NCBI GenBank assembly: GCA_019752515.1
Contig: JAIEMB010000029.1
Coordinates: 1-38,667, forward strand
Direction: 5' to 3'
From: Alphaproteobacteria bacterium
GTDB lineage: Bacteria; Pseudomonadota; Alphaproteobacteria; UBA9655
DNA length: 38,667 bases
Position numbers and translations under genes: made by a program. Under the pieces are notes generated by a model, which searched no databases, had not been told where the DNA came from, and worked only from the letters and a program-made list of their open reading frames with translations. Shown here in pieces: positions 23,886 to 32,745 of this stretch; within the stretch, counting starts at the first letter, position 1, and each line of letters opens with the position of its first letter.

Positions 23886-23914
23886 TTGACAATTACAGAA
23901 GGTTGGATTAGGAC
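23886..23914 (+). promoter_or_regulatory. Candidate promoter upstream of rpmJ
   Basis: A consensus -35 TTGACA lies at 23886-23891, about 60 bp before the rpmJ start. The matching -10 is poor (TTAGGA at about 23909), so only the -35 is distinctive. Confidence 0.3.
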
Positions 23915-23949
23915 TAGCCACACATTTTTTGTAAAAATAGGGGCAGTTG

Positions 23950-24075
23950 ATGAAAGTTGTAAATTCTTTAAAGACGATCAAAGTCAGGGATAAAAACTGC
24001 CGTGTTGTTCGTCGTAAAGGACGGATGTATGTCATTAACAAGATGAATCCGCGTTATAAGGCTCGTCAAGGCTAA
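23950..24075 (+). CDS. rpmJ: 50S ribosomal protein L36
   Basis: A 41-residue gene reading [14 protein letters not shown], then [17 protein letters not shown] and ending NPRYKARQG, which is a typical L36. It has only one cysteine (residue 17) and so is the zinc-free form common in Alphaproteobacteria. L36 is a small structural protein of the large ribosomal subunit. A short purine run (GGGCAG) precedes the ATG. It lies 20 bp upstream of rpoZ and may share its transcript. High confidence despite small size. Confidence 0.93.
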   Translation: MKVVNSLKTIKVRDKNCRVVRRKGRMYVINKMNPRYKARQG

Positions 24076-24095
24076 CTTAGAAGATGGAGGCTTAG

Positions 24096-24491
24096 ATGGC
24101 CCGCGTTACCGTTGAAGATTGTATTCGTCAAGTTCCTAATCGATTTGATCTCGTCTTATTGGCTGCTCAGAGAGCGCGGCAAATCGCAGCAGGGTCTTCC
24201 TTAACTCTGCAAAGAGATAATGATAAGAATCCCGTGGTTTCTTTGCGAGAAATTGCGGAGAGGACAGTTTCTTTAGATGAACTCCACGAAAATTTGATTC
24301 AAGGCCTTCAAAAGCACCTCCGTGGAGATGAGCCAGACGAAGAATATCTAGATCTTTTATCAGAAGAACAATCTTTTGCAGGAGAAGCTCAACGTCAAAT
24401 AGAAATTGAAGAGCTTGCTCTTGATGATGAGATAAGCGATGATGAAGAAGATGTGGACCTTGCCGTTGATGAGCTTGAAGAAACAGAATAA
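24096..24491 (+). CDS. rpoZ: RNA polymerase omega subunit
   Basis: 131 residues. [20 protein letters not shown] and [14 protein letters not shown], then a basic/hydrophobic segment, match omega, which binds the C-terminal region of beta-prime and helps RNA polymerase assembly. Near residue 50, [14 protein letters not shown] is the typical second block. The C-terminal 60 residues are acidic ([13 protein letters not shown]), an extension common in alphaproteobacterial omega proteins. GGAGG is 5-6 nt before the ATG. It precedes spoT by 50 bp, the conserved rpoZ-spoT arrangement, linking ppGpp synthesis with one of its binding partners. Confidence 0.94.
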   Translation: MARVTVEDCIRQVPNRFDLVLLAAQRARQIAAGSSLTLQRDNDKNPVVSLREIAERTVSLDELHENLIQGLQKHLRGDEPDEEYLDLLSEEQSFAGEAQRQIEIEELALDDEISDDEEDVDLAVDELEETE

Positions 24492-24541
24492 AAGCTAAGT
24501 TACTCTGGCTTGACGGCCTCTTTCTTTAGAATTGAGTCTCC

Positions 24542-26671
24542 ATGATTCGTCAATATGAGTTAGTAGAAGCTGTTAAAGCCTATGATCCCAATGCGGATGA
24601 AGATCTTTTAAATCGCGCCTATGTTTTTTCTATGAAGGCCCATGGGACACAAAAGAGAGCTTCAGGTGATCCTTATTTTACCCATCCTTTAGAAGTAGCT
24701 GGTATCTTAGTAACGCTGCGCCTTGATGTGGCGACGATCGTTACAGCTCTTCTTCATGATACGGTTGAAGATACGATTGCAACTTTGGAAGAAATTGAAA
24801 AGCTTTTTGGGAAGGAAGTTGCCTCTCTTGTTGATGGAGTTACAAAGCTTTCTCAAATTGAATTTCAATCGGATAAAGCAAAACAAGCAGAAAATTTTCG
24901 AAAACTACTTCTTGCTATGTCATCAGACATTCGGGTGCTTTTAATAAAGCTTGCTGATCGCCTTCATAATATGCGTACTCTTCATTTTATAACGGATGAA
25001 GAAAAACGTATTCGAGTTGCTCGGGAGACAATGGAAATATATGCTCCTCTTGCAGAGCGTATAGGGCTTCATGAAGTTAAAGATGAACTCCAAAATCTAG
25101 CATTTGCTCAACTTCATGGAGATGCCTACCAGTCAATTTTGGCGCGATTAACCTTTTTGCGAGAGCAAGGCGGTGATTTACTAACCCCAATTATTGAAGA
25201 GCTAAAGCAAGTCCTTGAAGAAAGTGGCATTAAGGCTTTTGTAGCAGGGCGGGAGAAAACACCATATTCGGTTTGGCGAAAAATGCAGCAAAAAAATATA
25301 ACGTTTGAACAACTGTCAGACATTATCGCTTTTCGTATTATCGTTGATACAATTCCAGAATGCTATCGTGCATTAGGTGTTATACATGGGACTTATCCTG
25401 TCGTGCCAGGGCGCTTTAAAGATTATATCAGTACTCCAAAGCAAAATAATTACCAATCCATCCATACGGCAGTCATTGGGCCGAGCCAACACCGAATAGA
25501 AATCCAAATTCGTACAAAAGAACTAGATGAAATTGCAGAGCTTGGTGTGGCAGCGCATTGGCAATATAAACAGGGCATATCTCATGATGGTCATCAATAT
25601 CGCTGGTTGCGTGGGCTTTTAGATATTCTCGAAAGTGCTGAAGGGCCTGAAGAGTTTTTAGAGCATACGAAGCTCGAGATGTTTCAAGACCAAGTTTTTT
25701 GCTTCACTCCTAAAGGAGATCTTATTACTCTTCCGCGTGGGGCAACAGCTATTGATTTTGGCTATGCCGTGCACTCAAGTGTTGGTGATCATTGTACTGG
25801 CGTAAGGATTAATGGACGTATGATGCCTCTTCGTACTGAACTTGAAAATGGTGATCAAGTTGAGATTCTTACATCAAAAACTCAACATCCATCCCCCACA
25901 TGGGAAAGATTTGTGGTTACAGGCAAAGCTCGTGCGTGTATCAGGAGGTATGTCCGACAGCAGATGCGGCAACAATTTGTGGATCTAGGCAAGACCTTGG
26001 TTCAGAAAACTTTTCGACAGGAACATATCGAATTCAATGAAAAGCAACTGGAACGCGGCATTGAAGCTTTGGGGGTAAAAACATTAGAAGATCTCTATGC
26101 TTATTTGGGTGAAGGATTAAAAACAACGACTGAGCTCATTCACATTCTTTATCCTGAACATAAGACTGCTGTACGCCAGAAAAAAGAACTTACAAAGCCA
26201 CAGCAAAGTAAAAAAGTTAAAGAAGACGCTCTTGCTATTTCAGGGTTGATTCCGGGGATGGCGGTTCATTATGCAGGATGTTGCCATCCCGTACCAGGGG
26301 ATCACATTGTTGGAATTGTAACGACTGGTAAAGGTGTTACAATTCATACATCTGACTGTGATTCATTGGAGAACTTTATGGATTCACCTGAAAGATGGAT
26401 AGACGTCAGATGGAATGAAGCAGCTCATGATAAAGACCGCCATGTAGCACGCATTAATATGGTTATTGTCCATCAGCCAGGAACAGTTGCTGCCATTACG
26501 TCTATTATTGCGAGAGAAAATGCAAATATTATTAATTTAAAATTTAAAAACAGATCCTCCGATTTTTATGAAATTCACATTGATTTAGATATAAAGGATC
26601 GTGAGCACCTCATGGGAATCATCGCAGCTCTTCGTATGTCTCAGCGTGTGATTTCGGTGGAAAGAGGCTAG
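24542..26671 (+). CDS. spoT: Bifunctional (p)ppGpp synthetase/hydrolase
   Basis: A long RelA/SpoT homologue of 709 residues controlling the stringent response. In order: HD hydrolase domain with H72-D73 in LLHDTVEDT and KLADRLHNMRT; synthetase domain with SVWRKM, DIIAFRIIVD and RFKDYISTPKQNNYQSIHT; TGS domain around residue 390-450 (FCFTPKGDLITLPRGATAID); a helical/zinc-finger-like region with AGCCHPVPGD; and a C-terminal ACT domain (INMVIVHQPGTVAAI). Both active sites appear intact, so it is the single Rsh enzyme typical of Alphaproteobacteria (name rsh also used). The acpS gene follows 2 bp after the stop. Confidence 0.95.
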   Translation: MIRQYELVEAVKAYDPNADEDLLNRAYVFSMKAHGTQKRASGDPYFTHPLEVAGILVTLRLDVATIVTALLHDTVEDTIATLEEIEKLFGKEVASLVDGVTKLSQIEFQSDKAKQAENFRKLLLAMSSDIRVLLIKLADRLHNMRTLHFITDEEKRIRVARETMEIYAPLAERIGLHEVKDELQNLAFAQLHGDAYQSILARLTFLREQGGDLLTPIIEELKQVLEESGIKAFVAGREKTPYSVWRKMQQKNITFEQLSDIIAFRIIVDTIPECYRALGVIHGTYPVVPGRFKDYISTPKQNNYQSIHTAVIGPSQHRIEIQIRTKELDEIAELGVAAHWQYKQGISHDGHQYRWLRGLLDILESAEGPEEFLEHTKLEMFQDQVFCFTPKGDLITLPRGATAIDFGYAVHSSVGDHCTGVRINGRMMPLRTELENGDQVEILTSKTQHPSPTWERFVVTGKARACIRRYVRQQMRQQFVDLGKTLVQKTFRQEHIEFNEKQLERGIEALGVKTLEDLYAYLGEGLKTTTELIHILYPEHKTAVRQKKELTKPQQSKKVKEDALAISGLIPGMAVHYAGCCHPVPGDHIVGIVTTGKGVTIHTSDCDSLENFMDSPERWIDVRWNEAAHDKDRHVARINMVIVHQPGTVAAITSIIARENANIINLKFKNRSSDFYEIHIDLDIKDREHLMGIIAALRMSQRVISVERG

Positions 26672-26673
26672 TC

Positions 26674-27087
26674 ATGATTATAGGAATTGGAGTGGATTTA
26701 GTAGATATGAGGCGAATAGATCGCCTTATCCAAAGATTTGGAACACACTTTATTCAAAAAGTATATACAAAGGAGGAGCTCACCTATGCGACTACAAGTG
26801 CTCACCCTCTACGTGCCTATGCCAACCGATTTGCAGCTAAGGAAGCTGCTGCCAAAGCTTTAGGGACAGGAATGCGTCAAGGTATAAGTTGGCAGGATAT
26901 TGAAATCCTCCGTTCTTCTGCAGGAGCTCCTAGTCTTTATTTTCATCACAGAGCGTTGGAGGTCCTTCAATCCCGTCTTCCCCAGGGCACGATTGGGTGT
27001 GCGCATGTTTCCTTTTCTGATGAACCCCCTTATTCTACTGCATTTGTTGTGCTATCTGCTATATCCATAGAGGAGGGATATTCTTAA
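26674..27087 (+). CDS. acpS: Holo-[acyl-carrier-protein] synthase
   Basis: Transfers 4'-phosphopantetheine from CoA to the serine of acyl carrier protein, activating fatty acid synthesis. 137 residues with IIGIGVDLVDMRRI (Mg-binding Asp) at the N-terminus and RFAAKEAAAKALGTG (catalytic/Mg Glu with the KEA motif) in the middle, both diagnostic. It begins 2 bp after the spoT stop, so it is translationally coupled; in many Alphaproteobacteria pdxJ lies between these genes and is absent here. The 3' end is convergent with the methyltransferase gene, sharing TTAA at 27084-27087 for both stop codons. Confidence 0.94.
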   Translation: MIIGIGVDLVDMRRIDRLIQRFGTHFIQKVYTKEELTYATTSAHPLRAYANRFAAKEAAAKALGTGMRQGISWQDIEILRSSAGAPSLYFHHRALEVLQSRLPQGTIGCAHVSFSDEPPYSTAFVVLSAISIEEGYS

Positions 27088-27815
27088 AGGATAATAGGCT
27101 GAGCATGACGGAGGACGGCCTCGGCTTCGGGGGAATATTTTTCTGGACCTCCATGAAGAATTATGCCGGGCATGAGGCGCAGATCTCCACGACCATTTTT
27201 CCTGCCTTGAACGATAACGCGCCTCGCTGGCTTGTTTGATCCTGGCCAAAGAGGATAAATAACAAGATCTCCTGCTTGCTCTCCCAAATGATGTAGAATT
27301 TCAGAAAGACGTTCAATGCGGTGGATCATCGTAAATATGCCTTTTGGCTTTAATAACTTAAGAGAAAATTTAATCCAGGTTCCTAAATCAACGGTTTCGG
27401 TGTTTGCTTGAGCTTTTCCTGGGTTGGGTGATGATTTTGTTCGACTGTATTCATAATAAGGTGGATTAGTCATCACTTGATCAAAAGAGTTAGGTTTAAT
27501 GATATCCGGGGGTGTGAGTAGATCTCCATTGACCATCTCTACCCGCCCAGTCAAGTGATTATTTTGGATATTTAAAAGAGATAGATTAACAAGATCTGGC
27601 TGAACTTCGATACCGAAAACTTTGGTATGAGGGCATCGAAAAGCAAGCGAGATTGAGGCAACACCAACACCTGAACCCACATCTAAAACTCTCTCGTAGG
27701 GTTTTGGTTGAACGGAGGCCGCTAAGAAAACAGGGTCGATCCCAGCGCGGTAACCTTCGGAAGGCTGAGTAAGCTTAATCCTTCCGCCTAAAAAACTATC
27801 TAATGTTTCTCTCAA
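27084..27815 (-). CDS. tRNA1(Val) A37 N6-methyltransferase-like protein
   Basis: 243 residues, SAM-dependent Rossmann methyltransferase of the YfiC/TrmN6 group. N-terminus LGGRIKLTQPSEGYRAGIDPVFLAA is family-specific (read as LGGRIKLTQPSEGYRAGIDP). The SAM site is VLDVGSGVGVASIS, and the catalytic NPPYYE motif identifies an adenine or glutamine N-methyltransferase. The start appears to be TTG at 27815, since the conserved LGGR region lies only eight residues in and no ATG occurs upstream. It is monocistronic and tail-to-tail with acpS. tRNA A37 methylation is the best guess by family. Confidence 0.8.
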   Translation of the reverse strand: MRETLDSFLGGRIKLTQPSEGYRAGIDPVFLAASVQPKPYERVLDVGSGVGVASISLAFRCPHTKVFGIEVQPDLVNLSLLNIQNNHLTGRVEMVNGDLLTPPDIIKPNSFDQVMTNPPYYEYSRTKSSPNPGKAQANTETVDLGTWIKFSLKLLKPKGIFTMIHRIERLSEILHHLGEQAGDLVIYPLWPGSNKPARRVIVQGRKNGRGDLRLMPGIILHGGPEKYSPEAEAVLRHAQPIIL

Positions 27816-28006
27816 GGCAAACTATCAATTATATGTTACTTTATCTTGTTCTTATATAGATTTAATTAGAAATTTCCAGCCCTTTCTTTTAAAGAATGTA
27901 GAAAAAGGATAAATGGCTGTTAATATTGGTTAAATGTTTTTGCCCCTGTTTCGTTCGCATTGCACTCCCATCTTGTTTTGTGGAATCGTTCAATCCCTTA
28001 TAAGAG

Positions 28007-29113
28007 TTACTTTGTCTTATTCTGTCGAGTTATGAATTTAACGCTACCAGTTCTATTTCTACTCGCTCTAGCAATGGGTGGGCTTGGTGGGGATTGCATT
28101 TTTTGGGTAAATAAGCCCCACATATTATCATGAATAACTTGGTATTGCATGTATTTTTCAAGATAGAATTGCTGGCTTGGAGAGTCAGGAAGGGATTTAG
28201 TTTGTTTATCTAAGACTTTTCCCAATTTTCTTTCCAAAATTAAATTTAAATAATTAACAACATTTGTACATTTTTCTGTTTCTTCCAAAATACTAAAATG
28301 AAACGCGTCGAATGGAATACAAAAATCGTTTAATCGAGCGTTAAGGGTTATTTTCGCACTTTTTTCATCTAACATTAGGAGCAATACTTCCGCCTCATCA
28401 ATAGTTTCATCTGATAACACTGAGAGTGCAGGTGCAGATACTGATGCTGGTATAGAACTCGATGGTACTGGGATTAAGGACGATGAAGAGGTGGCTGGGT
28501 CTGAGGGAAATAAATCTAAGGCTACTACTGGTTCATCGAATGTTATCTCTCTAAAAGTAAATTCATCATCTATACTATCTAATATTACAAAATCTTCTGC
28601 AGCTTCAGTAACAATCGGTTTTGGGCTGAGATATGCAAAAGTTAAAAAATCAACTCGTTCTGAATTACTCAATAATCCTTCTAGCTTCCCTCTTCCCATT
28701 TCAAGCTTAGTCTTCTTTTTTTTCCAGCGTTCAGCTCTAAATACTTTTCCTGGGTCTGGAGGAACCTCTGGTAAGGTCTCGTGATCTAAAGTTATTTCTC
28801 TCTCCTTGTAAAAAGTAGCTAGGTAGTCAAGCTGCTCTTGATCTAATCTTAACTGTCTTTCCGTGTAAACGACATTTAGAAATTCAAGAACTCTTCTGGA
28901 CCTTTCTTTGCGATGGGGCGTGTTTAATCTAAAGTCTCTCTCCCAGTTTACTTGGCATTTATTATTAAGAGCTCGAAGAATAATTTTTACTTCTTCGCCA
29001 TTGAGGGAATCTATTGAGCTAAGAAAATCTGCATTTGTAGGGATGATTGAGTTGATCAGTAGTCCTATCGTTAATGAAAATACACAAACTTTCTTGAGAA
29101 TTAGGATCTTCAT
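28007..29113 (-). CDS. Unrecognised secreted protein
   Basis: 368 residues. A clear signal peptide (KILILKK, hydrophobic core, cleavage after TNA near residue 29) is followed by a charged, helix-rich N-terminal region (about 35-110), a Lys-rich stretch (RWKKKKTKLEMGRGKLE), an acidic region (EDFVILDSIDDEF), a Ser/Pro linker (SLIPVPSSSIPASVSAPA) and a second helical region (about 235-340). The two helical parts resemble each other weakly (VLEFLNVVYTERQL versus VVNYLNLILERKLG), suggesting an old duplication. GAGGAG precedes the ATG. It is a lone gene. No known domain recognised; a secreted effector or periplasmic factor is inference only. Confidence 0.65.
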   Translation of the reverse strand: MKILILKKVCVFSLTIGLLINSIIPTNADFLSSIDSLNGEEVKIILRALNNKCQVNWERDFRLNTPHRKERSRRVLEFLNVVYTERQLRLDQEQLDYLATFYKEREITLDHETLPEVPPDPGKVFRAERWKKKKTKLEMGRGKLEGLLSNSERVDFLTFAYLSPKPIVTEAAEDFVILDSIDDEFTFREITFDEPVVALDLFPSDPATSSSSLIPVPSSSIPASVSAPALSVLSDETIDEAEVLLLMLDEKSAKITLNARLNDFCIPFDAFHFSILEETEKCTNVVNYLNLILERKLGKVLDKQTKSLPDSPSQQFYLEKYMQYQVIHDNMWGLFTQKMQSPPSPPIARASRNRTGSVKFITRQNKTK

Positions 29114-29185
29114 CGAAGCAACTCCTCGTGTGAATTTTATTGTATTCTGATTGAATTCTATAGAAGTGAGGACTCACATTCAAGT

Positions 29186-29911
29186 TTATTTAAAGAATCT
29201 CTTATCCCTGGCTTGGAGGACTTCTCCATGCCATGGACATGTAGACTCTGACAAGCAAACAAAGGCTTCTGTAATATCATCAGGAGCAGGGAGGGTTAAG
29301 GGGTCTTCTCCAGGCATCGCTTCTGCGCGTAGAGCCGTTCGCGTTGAACCGGGGTTGAGGAGGTTGATTTTAAAGGATGTGTGTTTTACCTCAGCTGCAT
29401 ACGTTTTGACCATCATCTCCAAAGCTGCTTTGCTAACCGCATAGGCCCCCCAGTAAGGAGTTGGATGAGTTGTAATTCCACTTGTAACAAAGGTGATGCG
29501 AGCTTCACGTGCTTTGATGAGAAGAGGCTCAAAAGCCCTTAAAAGATGCCAGTTGGCATGGAGGTTTGTTGTTATTACTTGATGCCAAATTCTAGGTAGG
29601 ATGTGAGTCATGGGTGCTAAACCGCCTAGAATTGCAGCGTTTCCTACGAGTATGTCAAGACGTCCAAATCGTTCAGCAATCGATTTAGCAAAGTCATCAA
29701 TGCGAGGCAAATCTGTAAGGTCAAAAGGAACGAGAACTGCTGGCGGGCCATATTTTTGGACCTCATCATCGATGGCTTCTAAATCAGCTACGGAGCGGGC
29801 AACAAGAATAAGTTGAGCACCTTCTCGGGCGAAACGCTTTGCGACAGCAGCTCCAATACCCCGTGAGGCCCCCGTAATAAGGGCGATTTTATGGATGAGT
29901 CTCTGGGTCAT
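29186..29911 (-). CDS. SDR family oxidoreductase
   Basis: 241 residues. NAD(P)-dependent short-chain dehydrogenase with cofactor motif TGASRGIGAAVAKRF, the NNAG-equivalent GNAAILGG, catalytic Ser in VTSGITTH and YAVSKAALE (Tyr-x3-Lys). The sequence resembles YciK-type short-chain dehydrogenases of unknown substrate. ATG 29911 is preferred; a TTG at 29920 is in frame. It overlaps the cvpA gene by 23 bp and is the last gene of the long minus-strand block. Confidence 0.88.
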   Translation of the reverse strand: MTQRLIHKIALITGASRGIGAAVAKRFAREGAQLILVARSVADLEAIDDEVQKYGPPAVLVPFDLTDLPRIDDFAKSIAERFGRLDILVGNAAILGGLAPMTHILPRIWHQVITTNLHANWHLLRAFEPLLIKAREARITFVTSGITTHPTPYWGAYAVSKAALEMMVKTYAAEVKHTSFKINLLNPGSTRTALRAEAMPGEDPLTLPAPDDITEAFVCLSESTCPWHGEVLQARDKRFFK

Positions 29912-30587
29912 TCTTTTCAATAAGTAAATTCAAATCTTTTTGTTCTTTTCCTTCGTATTGAGGCTCAGGTTTTTTTGGAGAGGCTGGTTTAAGGGTTGAA
30001 AGATTTTTAACAGTTTCTTCAAGCGTTGGGAGAGTGTGTTCGAGCAGATCCTTAGCATCGAGGGGTTTAATTGTAGGATGAGCCATATCTTGCGGAAGAT
30101 AATCTTTAGGAATAATCCGTTTAAGTTCTTGAGCTCCTTCAGAAACCCAGGATATAAATCGAGCATGTTTTATACTGTCGGGAATTTGGTCCGGAGGGTA
30201 GAAAAATCCCATAGCCAGATAGATAAGACAGACAAGAAAAACACCTCTCACAAAACCAAAAAAAAGGCCAAGAGAGCGGTCTAGACCTCCTAACATACTT
30301 CCCTTCACACTGGTTGAAATGGTACGGCTGATAAGAATAAAAACAGCGAGAGAAAGGATGAAAAGAACACCAGCAACAATTGCATCCGCAATCATTGGAT
30401 TATGGATATAATGGCGACCGAAAGGGCGAAAGAGAGGAAGGCCATAGAAAACAGTGGCAAATGCACCCACCCATCCTGCAATACCTAGGACTTCGCGTGT
30501 TGCTCCGCGAAGAATACCAATCAGAATGGAAATTCCAATAACGGCAAGGATGGAAAGATCAATCATCGTAAAAGTATTGGGGGTCAC
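29889..30587 (-). CDS. cvpA: CvpA family membrane protein
   Basis: 232 residues with four transmembrane segments in the first 120 residues (LSILAVIGISILIGILRG, then GWVGAFATVFYG, IVAGVLFILSLAVFI, GFVRGVFLVCLIYLAMG), the CvpA/colicin V production family layout. The rest is a soluble, charged cytoplasmic tail. E. coli CvpA is needed for colicin V export and bile-salt resistance; exact function is unclear. Start is GTG with GGAGG 6 nt upstream, overlapping the radA stop region. The radA-cvpA order is conserved in Alphaproteobacteria. Confidence 0.88.
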   Translation of the reverse strand: MTPNTFTMIDLSILAVIGISILIGILRGATREVLGIAGWVGAFATVFYGLPLFRPFGRHYIHNPMIADAIVAGVLFILSLAVFILISRTISTSVKGSMLGGLDRSLGLFFGFVRGVFLVCLIYLAMGFFYPPDQIPDSIKHARFISWVSEGAQELKRIIPKDYLPQDMAHPTIKPLDAKDLLEHTLPTLEETVKNLSTLKPASPKKPEPQYEGKEQKDLNLLIEKNDPETHP

Positions 30588-30589
30588 GG

Positions 30590-31966
30590 TTATCCTCCGT
30601 AAGCCTTGCGGGTTTTTGGTTTTGCTTCTAGATAATTAGCGAGTTCAGCAAGATGTGCAAGAGGGATAAGGGCCATATCAACTATTGAAAGAGGTTTTGT
30701 AGGTTTAGGGATGAAAGCAGTCTTAAAACCAAGCTTAAAGGCTTCTTTTAAACGGGCTTCTTGTTGGTTGACGGGACGAATTTCTCCAGAGAGCCCAATT
30801 TCTCCAAAAAAGACAGCGTCTTTGGGTACAGGGAAGTTGGCTAGAGAAGAGAGGAGGGCTGCTGCTACAGCAAGGTCTGCTGCAGGTTCGGAAATACGAA
30901 GACCTCCTGCTACATTAAGAAACACATCTCGATTTCCAGAAGCAAGACCACAGCGTGCCTCAAGAACTGCCAATATCATAGCAAGACGTGCTGAATCCCA
31001 CCCTACGACAGCTCGACGAGGTGTTGCGAGAGAAGAGGGAGAAATGAGACTTTGAATTTCTACAAGAAGAGGACGAGTTCCTTCTATTCCAGCAAAAACA
31101 CAAGATCCCGTTACATCATCCTCTCGTTGTGGTAGGAAGAGAGCAGAAGGATTGGGCACTTCAAGCAAGCCCTTATCTGTCATTTCAAAAACACCGATTT
31201 CATCAGTCGGACCAAAACGATTTTTAACGGATCGAAGGATACGAAAATGGTGGCCCCTTTCCCCTTCAAAGTAAAGGACCGTATCTACCATATGTTCAAG
31301 AACACGAGGGCCTGCAATAACTCCTTCTTTTGTAACGTGGCCTACAATAATAATCGTGACACCATATTTTTTAGCAAAACGAATAAGTTCATGGGCGCTT
31401 GCGCGTACTTGAGAAACACTGCCTGGTGTTGCATCCAAAGCATCCACATACATCGTTTGAATAGAATCAATAACAGCAACATGAGAGTCTTGGTGAAGAG
31501 ATTTAAGTATTTCACCAATATGGGTTGTGGTTGCAAGTTGGACAGGAGAGGCAGAAACTTTTAAACGTTTTGCCCTAAGACGGACTTGATCAGCAGCCTC
31601 CTCTCCTGAAATATAAGCACAGGATACTTTTTCACTAATTGTAGCTGCAACTTGGAGGAGAAGAGTAGATTTCCCAATTCCGGGATCTCCTCCAACCAAA
31701 ATAACTGAGCCAGGGACAAGCCCCCCTCCACAGACCCGGTCGAATTCCTCAATTCCTGTTAGAAGTCGAGGAAGAGGAGTTGAAATATCTTCAAGAGAAG
31801 AGAAGTCTATTTTTTTGGCTTTCCACGTCGTTTTTGTTTGAAAAGAACCACTTGCGGCTTCTTCGATGAGGCTGTTCCAACTTTGACAACCCTCGCATTT
31901 GCCAGACCATTTTGGAAAGCAGCTGCCACACATTTGGCAAATATACTGGGTTAGTGTTTTTACCAT
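30590..31966 (-). CDS. radA: DNA repair protein RadA
   Basis: 458 residues. Branch-migration helicase of recombinational repair. Zinc finger C10-x2-C13 and C24-x2-C27, Walker A GGDPGIGKSTLL, the RadA-specific KNRFG motif (VKNRFGPTDEIG), and a C-terminal Lon-like domain (VFLNVAGGLRISEPAADLAV, then FFGEIGLSGEIRPV). All diagnostic elements present and length standard. Overlaps mlaF by 1 bp and is followed by cvpA. Confidence 0.95.
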   Translation of the reverse strand: MVKTLTQYICQMCGSCFPKWSGKCEGCQSWNSLIEEAASGSFQTKTTWKAKKIDFSSLEDISTPLPRLLTGIEEFDRVCGGGLVPGSVILVGGDPGIGKSTLLLQVAATISEKVSCAYISGEEAADQVRLRAKRLKVSASPVQLATTTHIGEILKSLHQDSHVAVIDSIQTMYVDALDATPGSVSQVRASAHELIRFAKKYGVTIIIVGHVTKEGVIAGPRVLEHMVDTVLYFEGERGHHFRILRSVKNRFGPTDEIGVFEMTDKGLLEVPNPSALFLPQREDDVTGSCVFAGIEGTRPLLVEIQSLISPSSLATPRRAVVGWDSARLAMILAVLEARCGLASGNRDVFLNVAGGLRISEPAADLAVAAALLSSLANFPVPKDAVFFGEIGLSGEIRPVNQQEARLKEAFKLGFKTAFIPKPTKPLSIVDMALIPLAHLAELANYLEAKPKTRKAYGG

Positions 31967-32745
31967 TATGCGACGTGCCGTATGTCAGTTTCGAGTTGTA
32001 TAGGACCTGAAGGAAGACCCTGAATAAACTGCTGAACATACGGGTTGGTACATGTATCAATGTCGTTGGCAGGACCACACCAGACGATTCTTCCTTCATG
32101 AAGCATGGCAATGCGATCACCCACATGGCGGGCACTATTCATATCATGGGTAATCGTAATTGCAGTTGCCCCTAACTCCTTTACACATTTGCAAATTAAC
32201 CCGTTGATAACGCTGCTAAAAATAGGGTCAAGCCCAGAAGTGGGCTCGTCAAAAAACAAGATGTGAGGTTGGGTAGCAATAGCACGCGCCAGGGCAACCC
32301 TTCTTTGCATTCCCCCCGAAATTTCAGACGGTGAAAGCTCAGCTACACTTTCACTTAAGCCGACTGCAGAAAGTTTCTGTAGCGCGATTTGTTTGGCTTC
32401 CTTTCGATTCATGTTTTGCGCATGAATTAAACGAAAAGCCACATTTTCCCATACACTTAGACTATCAAAAAGAGCTGAACCTTGAAAGACAACGCCAATA
32501 TCTTGAAGACGAGCTTCATTTTGAGCAGCGGTCTCTTTTAAGATGTCTTTTCCATCCATTTGGATCTCACCTGAATCAGCGGGGAGGAGGCCCAGCAAAC
32601 ATTTCAGAAGAACAGACTTTCCCGTACCCGATCCCCCAATGATGACCATGGATTCTCCTGGAAAAATTTTTAAATCTACGCTTTTGAGAACATGTTTGTC
32701 GCCAAAGCTTTTCTGAAGATTTTGGAGAACAAATTTAGGGGTCAT
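31966..32745 (-). CDS. mlaF: MlaF-type ABC transporter ATPase
   Basis: 259 residues. Energises the MlaFEDB complex that moves phospholipids between outer and inner membranes. Walker A GGSGTGKSVLLK, signature SGGMQRRVALARA, Walker B ILFFDEPTSGLDP, and the H-loop TITHDMNSA are all present. Overlaps mlaE by 4 bp (ATGA), a strict translational coupling. The mlaD (MCE) and mlaB components are not in this window, so they must be encoded elsewhere. Confidence 0.9.
   Translation of the reverse strand: MTPKFVLQNLQKSFGDKHVLKSVDLKIFPGESMVIIGGSGTGKSVLLKCLLGLLPADSGEIQMDGKDILKETAAQNEARLQDIGVVFQGSALFDSLSVWENVAFRLIHAQNMNRKEAKQIALQKLSAVGLSESVAELSPSEISGGMQRRVALARAIATQPHILFFDEPTSGLDPIFSSVINGLICKCVKELGATAITITHDMNSARHVGDRIAMLHEGRIVWCGPANDIDTCTNPYVQQFIQGLPSGPIQLETDIRHVA

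Noticed and set aside
30711-31055. Plus-strand frame opposite radA
   Set aside because: Lies fully inside a well-conserved gene and has shadow composition (Ala/Arg/Ser).
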